64,000 nt of DNA from JANNBN01 sp031430595 (lineage in GTDB: Bacteria > Actinomycetota > Acidimicrobiia > Acidimicrobiales > JANYDT01), in contig JANPBU010000033.1 in assembly GCA_031430595.1 (NCBI GenBank), positions 1-64,000 of the forward strand. Direction: 5' to 3'. Position 1 is the stretch's first letter, and each line of letters opens with the position of its first letter. Position numbers and translations under genes: made by a program. The notes under the pieces are model-generated. The model saw nothing but the letters and a program-made list of their open reading frames with translations, did no database searches and was not told the DNA's origin. Below are positions 17,162 through 26,441 of the stretch, one piece after another.

Positions 17162-17533
17162 GTGGAACTCCGGGCAACTGCAACCTTTGTCCGCTGGTAC
17201 CAACAACTCGACGACCCTGATGCCGCTGCACTTGTCGATTCCATGCGGCGGTACCTCCAATGGTTGTCCGAAAGCCCGTCCGAGGCGACCAAGCAAATCG
17301 CGCCACTGGTCTAAGCCCGCCAGGGCTATGACCTGTGGCGAGTCAAACATACCCACCGTGACGGCTATGCGATGCGTCTCATCGTTTGGTTCGACAATGA
17401 CCACCCCGCCGTGGTCTACATCGTCTACGCCGGGAACAAACACCCGCTTCACGACCTCTGGTACGACCGGGCGGTCAACGAAGCGGAACACGAAGTCGAC
17501 CGAATCAAACGCCGCAGAAAGGCCACCCGATGA
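17162..17533 (+). pseudogene. RelE/HigB-like toxin gene with an in-frame stop
   Basis: In one frame the DNA encodes VELRATATFVRWYQQLDD, then a TAA at 17312-17314, and in the same frame continues GYDLWRVKHTHRDGYAMRL through LHDLWYDRAVNEAEHEVD to a stop at 17531-17533. The two halves together match the length (about 120 residues) and layout of type II toxins of the RelE/HigB group. A single nonsense codon therefore splits the gene and should abolish toxin activity. The start is GTG 17162 or GTG 17123. The end overlaps the antitoxin start (ATGA), as in intact operons. Confidence 0.65.
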
Positions 17534-17943
17534 ACGACCCAACCAATGACGTGCTCGCCGGGTCGTGGATCCCGAGCGACTCCGACGACGACACCGAGAT
17601 CGTGCTCACCGACGAGCACTTCGATCGGGCCGACTTCACTTCGAAGCACCGTGCTGCGATCGAAGCTGAAGTCGCCTCGATGCAGCGAGCCGACACTCTC
17701 TACGCCGAACGCCTTGCTGACATGCGCCACGCGCTCGGGCGCACACAAACTGATGTCGCTCAACGCATGGGTGTCTCTCAACCTGCCGTTGCAGCGATCG
17801 AAACCCCGACCGATGTGCGGCTATCCACCCTCGCCCGCTACCTCGACGCCATCGGTGGACACGGCGAACTCGTCGTCCAGTTTCCTGACCACACCCGCAT
17901 GACCATCGGACTTGAACAACTCGTACCGCTCAGTCGGCGATGA
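17530..17943 (+). CDS. HigA-like XRE-family antitoxin
   Basis: 137 residues. An acidic N-terminal half is followed by a helix-turn-helix (about 76-125) with ALGRTQTDVAQRMGVSQPAV and the second helix TLARYLDAIGG, as in HigA-type antitoxins encoded after their toxin. ATG 17530 overlaps the stop of the toxin frame. Such proteins neutralise the toxin and repress the operon. It is intact while the toxin is broken, so it may persist as a solitary regulator. Confidence 0.75.
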   Translation: MNDPTNDVLAGSWIPSDSDDDTEIVLTDEHFDRADFTSKHRAAIEAEVASMQRADTLYAERLADMRHALGRTQTDVAQRMGVSQPAVAAIETPTDVRLSTLARYLDAIGGHGELVVQFPDHTRMTIGLEQLVPLSRR

Positions 17944-17975
17944 GTTCCCTCGGCACCGCGAACGTGTAGGACGAG

Positions 17976-18617
17976 CTATTTGACCTTGGCCACCGTCGCG
18001 CACCCTGCGGCCAGCGTGAAGTATGGGTTCGTTTTCGATTTCTTAGTCGGATGAATCTCGAAGTGGAGGTGCGATGCACCACCTTTCGCGTTTCCGGTGT
18101 CACCGACTTCGCCGATTTGCTGGCCGCCAAGCACAGCCCCCGTCTTCGTAATGGCGTTCAGGTGGGCACCGAAATACTCGACCCCGTCAACACCATCGAG
18201 ATAAAAGGCGATACCAGCACGGCCCGACGTGGTGTGTGCCCGTACTGTTCCACTCACCGGGGCGAGGATCGGCGTACCGATCGGGGCAAAAAGATCGGTA
18301 CCTTCGTGATGTCGGCCACCCGAACGAGGGTCACCCCAATCGTTTCGGAAAGTGGACCCCGGGACGGGACAAGACCAACCGGGTACCGCCTTGAATTGGC
18401 CGTTATCGTCACGGTCGACCCCGTCTCCGTCGTCAAGCGGGACAGGAGTTGGGCTGTTACTTGGAACAGTATTAGTAGCAGCAACCGGCACCAACTTCTT
18501 AGAAGTAGGTGGCTTAGATTCGGTAGCAATAGCGGATGTAGAGACGAGACCGACCAGGCACCCTGCAAGCAGGAGACCTGACACAACTGGACGGCGTCGA
18601 ACTAGTGAGTGAGCCAT
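17976..18617 (-). CDS. M23-family metallopeptidase, exported
   Basis: 213 residues from ATG 18617, which has GAGAGGA about ten bases upstream; longer frames to 18734 add an unlikely leader. N-terminal signal peptide (about 10-32). The C-terminal LytM/M23 domain has the zinc ligand motif HEGTD (first His/Asp) and HLHFE near the end, with the typical G-G-IGEVGDTGNA loop. It would cleave peptidoglycan cross-links in the cell wall, or act as a regulator of an amidase. Stands alone between the TA pair and cobT. Confidence 0.85.
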   Translation of the reverse strand: MAHSLVRRRPVVSGLLLAGCLVGLVSTSAIATESKPPTSKKLVPVAATNTVPSNSPTPVPLDDGDGVDRDDNGQFKAVPGWSCPVPGSTFRNDWGDPRSGGRHHEGTDLFAPIGTPILAPVSGTVRAHTTSGRAGIAFYLDGVDGVEYFGAHLNAITKTGAVLGGQQIGEVGDTGNAKGGASHLHFEIHPTKKSKTNPYFTLAAGCATVAKVK

Positions 18618-18831
18618 GTGAGGGCATCCTCTCGGGTCGGCGAACGGTTTTTGCGATGTTCGAGTGCGTTCTTTTTTTGTCGCGATCAGTGTTCCGTCGA
18701 GAACAGGAGGGGCCAAATGGAGGGCATCAACCAATCAAAATACCCTAGCGGGCTGTGTTGGTGAAAGGGGGTTCAACCGGATGGTTTTCCTTAAATATCA
18801 CGCAGGGTGGCTAAATATTGAGTATTTACTC

Positions 18832-19869
18832 CTAATTTTTGTCGGTAATCGCCGCATCATCGAATGTTGCCATCTCGGCGAGAAGCGCGGCAGCCGACTG
18901 AACCAACGGAATGGCTAGGGCGGCCCCGGTGCCTTCCCCGAGACGTAAGCCAAGGTCGATGAGCGGAGTGAGTGCTAAATGGTTGAGGGCGACGGTTGCT
19001 CCGGGCTCGGTTGACCGGTGCCCAGCGATGAGGAACGGCCGTAGGCCCGGTACCAGCGCGTCGGCGGTCACCGCTGCGGCCAACGCGATGACCCCATCAA
19101 CAATCACCGGAATCCGTCGGGCTGCTGCCCCGATCATGAACCCGGCCATGGCCATGATCTCAAAACCGCCAAGCTCAGCTGCGATCTCTTCGGCACTCAA
19201 GCCAGCCACACGGGCCAGTGCGGCCACCACGATTTCAGACTTGCGGATAAGGGTCTCGTCGTCGATTCCGGTACCTCGACCGGTCACCGAGTACGCAGCC
19301 GACCCGGTAAGGGCACCAATCAGCGCGGCGGAAGGTGTCGTGTTACCAATGCCCATATCGCCCGCAACAACAAGATCTGCGCCGCCATCGATGACCTCGT
19401 TCGCCAGGTTTAACCCGACCTCAAACGCTGCATCACGCTGTTCGGGGGTCATCGCCGGCCCGATCGCCAGGCTCGCCGTCGCTGGTGCGACCGTATGTTG
19501 TCGAACGGTCGGCCACTGACTGGTGTCTCCAATCACCCCAACGTCAACAATCGTGATGGAGGCCCCGACCGAACGAGCGATCACATTGATGGCTGCACCA
19601 CCCATGGCCATATTGGCCACCATCTGCCCGGTGACTTCACTTGGCCAATGCGTGACCCCATCGGCCACGACACCATGGTCACCGGCGAATACAACGATGG
19701 CCGGCGACTGCGGTACCGGTACGGGAACCTGGCCGCTGATCGCACACAACTGAACTGCGAGGTCTTCGAGTTGGCCGAGCGCCCCCTGAGGCTTGGTCAA
19801 CCGATCAACGCGAGCCTGAGCCTTGCTTCGAATATCGCCGAACTCTTGGTTGAGGACCGGAAAATGCAT
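18832..19869 (-). CDS. cobT: Nicotinate-nucleotide-dimethylbenzimidazole phosphoribosyltransferase
   Basis: 345 residues, normal length. It activates the lower ligand base (for example dimethylbenzimidazole) by transferring phosphoribosyl from nicotinate mononucleotide, in nucleotide loop assembly of cobalamin. The catalytic Glu motif RLGEGTGAALA is near the C-terminus, and GDMGIGNTTPSAAL and VVFAGDHGV are present. It is divergent from cobU, 45 bases away, within a B12 salvage block. Confidence 0.95.
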   Translation of the reverse strand: MHFPVLNQEFGDIRSKAQARVDRLTKPQGALGQLEDLAVQLCAISGQVPVPVPQSPAIVVFAGDHGVVADGVTHWPSEVTGQMVANMAMGGAAINVIARSVGASITIVDVGVIGDTSQWPTVRQHTVAPATASLAIGPAMTPEQRDAAFEVGLNLANEVIDGGADLVVAGDMGIGNTTPSAALIGALTGSAAYSVTGRGTGIDDETLIRKSEIVVAALARVAGLSAEEIAAELGGFEIMAMAGFMIGAAARRIPVIVDGVIALAAAVTADALVPGLRPFLIAGHRSTEPGATVALNHLALTPLIDLGLRLGEGTGAALAIPLVQSAAALLAEMATFDDAAITDKN

Positions 19870-19914
19870 CGCTAAGTTCTAGTCGACTCGTTTGACCTAG
19901 CCGATGGAGTGCCA

Positions 19915-20469
19915 ATGCTGACCTATTTGACTGGTGGTGCCAGATCAGGCAAGTCATCGTTAGCGGTTCGCATGGCCGAGGCTTCCGAGTTGGCCGTGGT
20001 GTTCATCGCAACAGCGGAGGCCTTAGACGATGAGATGACCGACCGTATTGTTCGCCACCAAGCGGAACGTCCGCTGGCCTGGGCTACCGTTGAAGCTCCG
20101 TTGGCACTCGGCGAAGCGGTGACCGCCATTACACCCGAGGCGTTCGTCATCATCGACTGTTTGTCGTTGTGGGTGTCAAACCAGATATTTGACCGTTCGG
20201 TCACGGGTTCTCACGACGCCGAAGTTGATCGCCTGATTGAGTCTCGTGCCACTGAGCTTGCAGTTGTTCTTGCGAGCCGAATCGGCCCAACCGTGGTCGT
20301 GACAAATGAAGTAGGGCTCGGAATCGTTCCCGACAACGTGCTCGCCCGTCGCTACCGAGATGTCCTCGGCCGAGTAAACGCAATCATTTGTGCGGCAGCC
20401 GAACCAGCGTTCCTCTGCGTTTCGGGTCGAGTCATGCGCCTTGAAGTGGCGCCCGTCGACCTCTCGTGA
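19915..20469 (+). CDS. cobU: Adenosylcobinamide kinase / adenosylcobinamide-phosphate guanylyltransferase
   Basis: 184 residues. It phosphorylates adenosylcobinamide and adds GMP to give AdoCbi-GDP. P-loop GGARSGKSS (7-15), the FIATAEALDDEM stretch, RHQAERP with the His that takes GMP, and VTNEVGLGIVPDN are all present. ATG 19915 is chosen because GGAG precedes it by five bases; an in-frame GTG at 19909 is less likely. It is divergent from cobT and is followed by a cobalamin riboswitch and the B12 importer. Confidence 0.93.
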   Translation: MLTYLTGGARSGKSSLAVRMAEASELAVVFIATAEALDDEMTDRIVRHQAERPLAWATVEAPLALGEAVTAITPEAFVIIDCLSLWVSNQIFDRSVTGSHDAEVDRLIESRATELAVVLASRIGPTVVVTNEVGLGIVPDNVLARRYRDVLGRVNAIICAAAEPAFLCVSGRVMRLEVAPVDLS

Positions 20470-20499
20470 CCTGCAGTGAGATCGGGTTCCCCGGCGCAG

Positions 20500-20670
20500 C
20501 GTTCCATACACCTGCTAGTTTTTCGACGCCTGGAAGTTCCGGGTAGCAGCATTGCAGCGAAGCCGGTGAGATTCCGGCACTGTCCCGCAACGGTGATGCA
20601 GGGTCGATCCTTCCGGTCGATACCTGAAAAGTCCGGTCGCCTTCACTGCCTGTTGACGTACCCGACCCTC
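20500..20670 (+). promoter_or_regulatory. Cobalamin riboswitch
   Basis: The conserved core is present: GAAGCCGGTGAGATTCCGGC, then CTGTCCCGCAACGGTGA (20579-20595) and further on AGTCCGGTCGCCTTCACTGCC-like end (20630-20650). This is the adenosyl/methyl-cobalamin aptamer, placed upstream of the btuFCD genes. A hairpin with arms ACGCCAGC and its near complement (20694-20716) between aptamer and btuF may be the expression platform. High B12 should reduce expression of the importer. Confidence 0.88.
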
Positions 20671-20766
20671 GGTTGAAGGGTGGTTCGTGTGATACGCCAG
20701 CTTTCGACGTTGGCGTGACTCCGGGCTCCTTCGTCCTGTGGCCAATTCGCCTCAAGGATGTTTCCC

Positions 20767-21717
20767 ATGAAAATCTCCACGAAAATCTCGCGCCGAACCC
20801 TGGTGGTCGGTCCCCTCATTACCGCCGTTTTGTTTGCGGCCGCACCCCTCGTCACCCCGTCGGCGGGTGCTGTCATTAAACGAGACAAGTTTCCGGTAAC
20901 CCTCACCATTGGTGGGGCAAAAGTGACAGTCAAACGCAAGCCAACCCGTATCGTCTCCATTTCACCTACCTCAACGGAAATACTGTTCGCGATTGGTGCT
21001 GGCAAGCAGGTCAAGGCGGTCGATGAGTTCTCGACCTATCCGGAAGAAGCGCCCCGCACCAAGCTTTCCGGTTTTCAACCGAACGTCGAAGCGATCGTCG
21101 GATACAAGCCAGACCTGGTCATTATGAGCCAGTCAGACAAGGTCACTGAAGCGCTACGTGCGCTTAAGATTCCGGTCGTTGTGCATACGGCAGCTACCAA
21201 ATTCGACGACACGTACCTACAGATGACCGAACTAGGTCGCCTCACCGGTAACTCCGCAGCAGCAACCACGTCGGTCGCTCGCATGAAATCGCAAATCACG
21301 AAAGCCGTAGCTGCGGCTCCTAAGACTTCGTTGACCTTTTTCCACGAGCTCGACGACACGCTCTACAGCGTCACCTCGTCGAGTTTTATTGGCCAGGTGT
21401 ATGCACTCTTCGGTATGAAAAACATTGCTGATGCTGCACCCGGAGCCGAAAGCGGATACCCACAACTCAGTGCAGAGTTCTTACTCAAAGCCAACCCCGA
21501 CATCATTTTCCTGGCCGACACAAAGTGCTGTGGGCAGACCATCGACACAGTTTCTAAACGACCCGGTTACGACAAACTGGGTGCAGTTCAGCGTAAGGCA
21601 ATCGTTGCGCTTGACGACGATATTGCTTCTCGTTGGGGTCCGAGAGTTCCTCAGTTTGTGGAAGCAGTAGCGGCGGCCATCAAGGCCTATGCCCCTGCGG
21701 TTCAACAAGCCGCATGA
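20767..21717 (+). CDS. btuF: Cobalamin ABC transporter, substrate-binding protein
   Basis: 316 residues from ATG 20767 (AAGGA eight bases before; an ATG at 20758 overlaps the RBS). A signal peptide (about 1-38) exports it. The class III periplasmic-binding fold is marked by RIVSISPTSTEILFAIGAG, VDEFSTYP and a long linking helix; a CC pair (LADTKCCGQT) is also seen. It would capture cobalamin or cobinamide outside the membrane and give it to BtuCD. Directly under the cobalamin riboswitch and coupled to btuC by an ATGA overlap. Confidence 0.88.
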   Translation: MKISTKISRRTLVVGPLITAVLFAAAPLVTPSAGAVIKRDKFPVTLTIGGAKVTVKRKPTRIVSISPTSTEILFAIGAGKQVKAVDEFSTYPEEAPRTKLSGFQPNVEAIVGYKPDLVIMSQSDKVTEALRALKIPVVVHTAATKFDDTYLQMTELGRLTGNSAAATTSVARMKSQITKAVAAAPKTSLTFFHELDDTLYSVTSSSFIGQVYALFGMKNIADAAPGAESGYPQLSAEFLLKANPDIIFLADTKCCGQTIDTVSKRPGYDKLGAVQRKAIVALDDDIASRWGPRVPQFVEAVAAAIKAYAPAVQQAA

Positions 21718-22757
21718 ATCTTCGGGTGACCACCAAGAGCAGTTTGGCGATTTCGCTTGGCTTCACGCTCTTGGTCGTTGCCTCGATTGTTTCGTTGTCG
21801 CTTGGCGCAGCAGGGGTACCGGTGCTCGATGTTTGGCGTGACGTTTTGTCGCATCTCCCGGGGTTTGGTCGGTCGCCCCTTGACGAGTTGTCGGCAGCGG
21901 TTCTGTGGGATCTTCGGATACCTCGGGTCGTGCTGAGCGCCCTTGTGGGTGCAGGGTTGGGTATGTGTGGCAGCGCATATCAAGGTGCATTTCGCAACCC
22001 CTTGGTTGATCCGTTCCTGCTTGGTGCTGCTGCTGGTGCCGGGCTTGGGGCAACACTCGTTATCGTCTATCTGCCCGGTTCGAAGGATTGGCCGGTCAGG
22101 CCACTTCCGTTGGCGGCATTTGTCGGCGCGCTTAGCGCCGTCGCCATTTCGTACGGGGTTGGCCATTTTGCTGGCTCGGTTGGCGAACGGCGAGACGCTT
22201 CGCGACTCGTGCTTTCCGGTGTTGCGGTCGCGAGCTTTTTCACCGCGATTCAAACCTTTGTACAACAGCAAGGTAACGACAACCTTCGTTTGGTTTACTC
22301 ATGGATACTCGGTGGGCTTACAACTTCGGGATGGTCTGATGTGCTGTTGGTACTTCCCTACCTCATTGTGACCGCAGTTGTCCTGTTGATGCACGGCCGG
22401 TTGCTCGATGTGTTGAGTGTCGGCGACGATGAGGCACGAACGCTAGGTGTATCGCCTTCTCGGGTTCGACTCGTTGTTGTCATTGCTGCATCCGTTGGTA
22501 CCGCAGCGTGTGTGTCGGTAAGTGGGTTGGTGTCATTCGTCGGCTTGGTTGTTCCTCACGTGGTTCGATTGCTCTTCGGCTCAACGTATCGAACGAACCT
22601 TCCGGCCAGCGCACTTTTCGGGGCCACGTTTTTGGTGTTGGCCGACCTTGTGTCTCGAACATTAACGGCACCAGCCGAGCTTCCGATCGGCGTAGTTACG
22701 GCCTTCGTCGGCGCCCCCTTCTTTGCGTGGCTTTTAGTACGGGGGCGTAGTCGGTGA
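21714..22757 (+). CDS. btuC: Cobalamin ABC transporter, permease (FecCD family)
   Basis: 347 residues from ATG 21714, which overlaps the btuF stop. About ten membrane helices; motifs of FecCD permeases such as LRIPRVVLSALVGAGLGMCG, GAFRNPLVDPFLLG and the cytoplasmic loop GDDEARTLGV, plus VSGLVSFVGLVVPHVVRL. It forms the membrane channel for cobalamin import with BtuD. Ends coupled to btuD (GTGA). Confidence 0.92.
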   Translation: MNLRVTTKSSLAISLGFTLLVVASIVSLSLGAAGVPVLDVWRDVLSHLPGFGRSPLDELSAAVLWDLRIPRVVLSALVGAGLGMCGSAYQGAFRNPLVDPFLLGAAAGAGLGATLVIVYLPGSKDWPVRPLPLAAFVGALSAVAISYGVGHFAGSVGERRDASRLVLSGVAVASFFTAIQTFVQQQGNDNLRLVYSWILGGLTTSGWSDVLLVLPYLIVTAVVLLMHGRLLDVLSVGDDEARTLGVSPSRVRLVVVIAASVGTAACVSVSGLVSFVGLVVPHVVRLLFGSTYRTNLPASALFGATFLVLADLVSRTLTAPAELPIGVVTAFVGAPFFAWLLVRGRSR

Positions 22758-23530
22758 GCACGATTGAATTGCAGTCAGTGTCCGTTGCTCGGGGTGGGGT
22801 CGATGTCATTCGCGACCTTTCGCTCGTTGTTGATCCGGGCTCGTGGTGTGTGGTCGTTGGCCCGAACGGCGCAGGAAAGTCATCACTCATCGGTGCGATC
22901 GCCGGTACCCTGCGACACCGGGGAAGGCTGCTCATCGACGGTGTTGACGTTGGTGATTTGTCACCTCGTGAACGGGCCCGTTTGGTGGCAGTTGTGCCGC
23001 AGCAACCGCTACTTCCGTTTGGAATGAGTGTGACCGAGTACGTCATGCTCGGGCGCACGGCGCACCTGCCTCCGTTCGGACGCGAAGGGGCACGAGACCG
23101 ACAGATCGTCGGTGAAACCCTTGAACGGCTCGACCTTGACTGGCTTTCACATCGAGACATCGCTTCGATAAGTGGGGGAGAGATGCAACGTGCACTTATT
23201 GGCAGGGCTATCGTGCAACACACCAAGGTGTTGTTGCTCGACGAACCAACGAACGCACTAGACATCCGTCATCAACAGCAAGCATTAGAGGTTGTCGATG
23301 CCCTTCGGCGTGAGGATGACCTGACCGTACTCAGTGCGTTGCACGATTTGACCCTCGCTGCGCAATACGGCGAAAAAGTAGCGTTACTTACGTGTGGCAC
23401 CCTCATTTCCGAAGGCCGGCCAATCGAGGTTCTTACCGAGGAACGGGTGGCAGCCATTTACGGGGCGGATGTTATCGTTCGAATTGACCCCGAGGTAGGG
23501 CTTGTCGTGCTGCCCCGACGGCGTCCTTGA
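22754..23530 (+). CDS. btuD: Cobalamin ABC transporter, ATPase
   Basis: 258 residues from GTG 22754, overlapping the btuC stop. Walker A GPNGAGKSS, Q-loop near VVPQQPLLPFG, signature ISGGEMQRALIGRA, Walker B VLLLDEPTNALD and switch His in SALHDLTLA are all intact. It energises BtuC in uptake of cobalamin. Last gene of the riboswitch-controlled operon. Confidence 0.92.
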   Translation: MSTIELQSVSVARGGVDVIRDLSLVVDPGSWCVVVGPNGAGKSSLIGAIAGTLRHRGRLLIDGVDVGDLSPRERARLVAVVPQQPLLPFGMSVTEYVMLGRTAHLPPFGREGARDRQIVGETLERLDLDWLSHRDIASISGGEMQRALIGRAIVQHTKVLLLDEPTNALDIRHQQQALEVVDALRREDDLTVLSALHDLTLAAQYGEKVALLTCGTLISEGRPIEVLTEERVAAIYGADVIVRIDPEVGLVVLPRRRP

Positions 23531-23583
23531 CAGGCGGTCGGTAGGCACTTGACAGGCATCGGGGTTCGGACGAAACTTCGACG

Positions 23584-24201
23584 GTGCCCCACGCTTCGAG
23601 CCCCTGGTTTCAGTGTTTTCATGCCCTTCGCATCAAGGGTTTTGCGAACGCTGAGTCCATCTCCGAAGTTGCTGGTCTTAACGTAGAGCTGGTGGAAGGT
23701 CACCTCGTCGACCTTCGCAATCGAGAGTGGGCGTTGTTTAGAGAAAATCGAGGGCTGTGGCAACTCACCCCAACAGGAAAAGAAGAACATTCGGTAGCTC
23801 TTGGCCACGACGTTCCTGATGCCGTGATTCAAACTTTGAACGGTGACTATCAGGCGTTTCTCTTGCTCAATGAAACGTTCAAGTTGATCTGTACCGATTG
23901 GCAACTCCGTGATGGGGAACCCAACGATCATATGGAGGCTGAGTACGACGATGAAGTGCTAAGTCGTCTTGACGGGTTGCACCTCGAAGCCATTCCCGTT
24001 GTCACATCAATGGGGTCAGCGTTGGATCGGCTTTCGCCGTATCCGAACCGTCTCGTTGGGGCACAGCAACGCCTGAAACAAGGAAACCCCAAAATGCTGA
24101 CAGGGGTGATGTGTAACTCGTATCACGACGTGTGGATGGAGTTGCATGAAGACCTTCTACTCACCCAACGAATTAATAGGCGTACTGAAGGTTCGTTCTA
24201 G
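23584..24201 (+). CDS. Winged-helix regulator-like protein, unknown role
   Basis: 205 residues from GTG 23584. The first 75 residues look like a winged helix: FHALRIKGFANAESISEVA, LVEGHLVDLRNRE and LTPTGKEEH, as in MarR/PadR-like DNA-binding domains. The rest is an all-alpha domain with no recognised family. Proteins of this build occur beside PEP synthase or other genes in actinobacteria, but nothing here fixes a target. 53 bases after btuD with weak RBS, so it may be cotranscribed or separate. Confidence 0.6.
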   Translation: MPHASSPWFQCFHALRIKGFANAESISEVAGLNVELVEGHLVDLRNREWALFRENRGLWQLTPTGKEEHSVALGHDVPDAVIQTLNGDYQAFLLLNETFKLICTDWQLRDGEPNDHMEAEYDDEVLSRLDGLHLEAIPVVTSMGSALDRLSPYPNRLVGAQQRLKQGNPKMLTGVMCNSYHDVWMELHEDLLLTQRINRRTEGSF

Positions 24202-24211
24202 GCCTCGTTTT

Positions 24212-25168
24212 TTAGGCGTCGCATACTGCGGCGTACACGAGATCCATCACTGCGGGGCCGTCAGGGTCGAATGAAACCTCGCAGTTAGCCGGTTCGCCCA
24301 ACCCGTCGCCCCGCTCGTCTACCACCGTCATGCCTCGTGTATGGGTGCCATTGAGTTCAACCACGACGTGGCGTGGCCGCAAATCGAACAGCTGTGGATG
24401 ACTAACGGCTAACACCGCACACGGATCGTGAAGCGGTGCGTTGGCCATGTTGAACGCACTGAGGTAGGTCGATCGAAAAAACTCGTAGAGGCCAGCCATG
24501 AACAATGCCCGCTCGGTACTGACCCGCTTGAGGGCGTCAACGTGATGCTGCTCAACGAGTACCTGGTGAGTCGCGTTGAGGCCGAGCATTCGAAGAGGGG
24601 CACCGCACCTAAACACAATGTCGGCGGCTTCAGGGTCGAGAAGAATGTTGAACTCTGCTGCTGCTGACCAGTTACCAAACGTTGCGCTTCCGCCCATCAG
24701 AGCAATTCCCGCAATGTTGTCGATCAATTTTGGTTGTCGCTGCAGGGCGAGGGCAACATTGGTACACGGCCCGGTCGCAACTATCCATGCTCCGGGTAGC
24801 GCCGTTGTTGTTTCGATGATGAGATCGACTGCGTGCATATCAATAGTTGTGCGGGTCAATTCGGGGTGTTCCGGCCCATCGAGACCCGAGAGCCCGTGAA
24901 TCGAAGGGGCATGCTGAGCGGCTCCTCGTAGGGGGTCTGCGGCACCGGCAGCGACCGGGCAGTCGATGTTGAAGAGTTGTGCCATCAGCAGCGCATTGTG
25001 CGTGGTTTGTTCGAGCGGAGCATTTCCACCGACGCTCGTGATCGCCAACAGGTTGGTGTACCTTGCCGCCACCACGATGGCCGCAGCATCGTCGTGACCC
25101 GGGTCGCAATCGAGCAGTATCGAGGGCCGGTTGGAGGGTGGAAGGGTCGGTAGGGATGAAGTCAACAC
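24212..25168 (-). CDS. Inosine-uridine preferring nucleoside hydrolase
   Basis: About 318 residues. It hydrolyses the N-glycosidic bond of ribonucleosides for salvage. The calcium-binding Asp cluster LLDCDPGHDDA is near the N-terminus; ATGPCTNVALAL, ALMGGSATFGNW, EFNILLDPEAADIVF and the C-terminal HDPCAVLAV match the IunH family. Length is normal. The start is uncertain: ATG 25201 overlaps the P450 start on the other strand, so GTG 25168, just before the conserved part, is given. Confidence 0.88.
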   Translation of the reverse strand: MLTSSLPTLPPSNRPSILLDCDPGHDDAAAIVVAARYTNLLAITSVGGNAPLEQTTHNALLMAQLFNIDCPVAAGAADPLRGAAQHAPSIHGLSGLDGPEHPELTRTTIDMHAVDLIIETTTALPGAWIVATGPCTNVALALQRQPKLIDNIAGIALMGGSATFGNWSAAAEFNILLDPEAADIVFRCGAPLRMLGLNATHQVLVEQHHVDALKRVSTERALFMAGLYEFFRSTYLSAFNMANAPLHDPCAVLAVSHPQLFDLRPRHVVVELNGTHTRGMTVVDERGDGLGEPANCEVSFDPDGPAVMDLVYAAVCDA

Positions 25169-25199
25169 AGTGCCGAGAGTACCCCGGCTAGGGAAATGC

Positions 25200-26441
25200 A
25201 TGAGCGATTCGGTTTATGGTTGCACCATGCGTTACGACATGCGTTACGACCCGCTTAACCCCGATTTCCGGGCCAATCCGTATCCGACGTATGCGTGGTT
25301 GCGAGAGCACGAGCCAATCCATAGGACCGATGCCGCAGGTATCCGGGTCGTATCTCGGTACGCCGATATTGCGAAGGTGTTGCGTTCGCCCGACGTAAGC
25401 CGAGACATCGATAAGTCCGCAACCGATTTCACCCCGGAAGAATTGGTGATGCGCGACGCCCGCTTCAGTCGAGGTGCGGCGAAGTCGATGCTCATGCTTG
25501 ACCCGCCCGACCACACACGCCTTCGTGGTTTGGTCAGCAAGGCATTTACGCCTCGGGCCATCGAGCGGCTTCGGCCGCGAGTGCAGCAGCTTGTTGATGA
25601 GGCACTGTCGACGGTTGATTCATCTGGAGAGATCGAACTCATCGACGCGCTGGCATTTCCGGTTCCGTTTGAAGTCATTAGTGATCTGCTCGCGATGCCG
25701 ACGGAGCGTTCTGAAGAACTGCGCAACTGGAGTCAGGCGATCACCCTTTCCCTCGAGCCAGCTGCCACCGTTGACGAACTTGTCGCAGCCCAGCAGGCTG
25801 TCGAACAGCTCATTGGTTTCTTGATACCGGTAATCGAAGAACGCCGCCACAATCTCGGTGATGACCTACTCAGCGCGCTTATCGCAGTCGAAGAGGGAGG
25901 CGAGCGTCTCTCGCTTCCTGAACTCATTTCTACCGTGGCTTTGCTCTATATCGCCGGGCACGAAACGACGGTCAACCTGATCGGTAACTCGGCACTTGCG
26001 CTCTGCCAGAATCCGGACCAGCGAACGTTGTGGCGTGATCGTGGCGTGGCGCTTGACTCGAACGCGGTCGATGAGTTGTTACGGTTCGATGGCCCGGTGC
26101 AGCAAACAATTCGGGTGCCGTTGATTGACCTCGAAGTTTCTGGTGGTGTACTTCCAGCGGGCGAACGTGTCTTGACGTTGCTTGGTTCTGGCAACCGTGA
26201 TGGCGACGTGTTTAGCGACCCCGATGCATTGCACCTTGATCGAGAAGGCGCAGCGCGCCAACTCGCATTCGCTCAAGGGATTCACTACTGCTTAGGTGCA
26301 GCATTGGCACGCCTCGAAGGTCAGGTTGCTCTCGGAACCATGGTTCGACGATGGGAGCATTGGGAACTCATCGACGAGCCCCGATGGAGAGATCGGCTCA
26401 CAATCCGCGGTGTCAACCATCTGCGCATGTCGCTTCGATAG
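25200..26441 (+). CDS. Cytochrome P450 (bacterial class I type)
   Basis: 413 residues from ATG 25200, with AGGGA six bases upstream. Oxygen-binding helix I motif AGHETT (about 251-256), the ExxR motif ELLR, and the haem loop FAQGIHYCLGAALAR with the ligand Cys364 are all present. It is a soluble monooxygenase that needs external ferredoxin and reductase; none is encoded next to it. Divergent from the nucleoside hydrolase. Substrate unknown. Confidence 0.93.
   Translation: MSDSVYGCTMRYDMRYDPLNPDFRANPYPTYAWLREHEPIHRTDAAGIRVVSRYADIAKVLRSPDVSRDIDKSATDFTPEELVMRDARFSRGAAKSMLMLDPPDHTRLRGLVSKAFTPRAIERLRPRVQQLVDEALSTVDSSGEIELIDALAFPVPFEVISDLLAMPTERSEELRNWSQAITLSLEPAATVDELVAAQQAVEQLIGFLIPVIEERRHNLGDDLLSALIAVEEGGERLSLPELISTVALLYIAGHETTVNLIGNSALALCQNPDQRTLWRDRGVALDSNAVDELLRFDGPVQQTIRVPLIDLEVSGGVLPAGERVLTLLGSGNRDGDVFSDPDALHLDREGAARQLAFAQGIHYCLGAALARLEGQVALGTMVRRWEHWELIDEPRWRDRLTIRGVNHLRMSLR

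Noticed and set aside
17022..17549. 175-codon plus-strand frame over the toxin region
   Set aside because: Rich in Ser, Thr and Arg, and a shadow of the RelE/HigB-like frame, which carries the recognisable motifs.
18618..18831. Possible riboswitch in front of the M23 gene
   Set aside because: Actinobacterial cell-wall hydrolases often have a c-di-AMP riboswitch, but I could not match its conserved blocks here.
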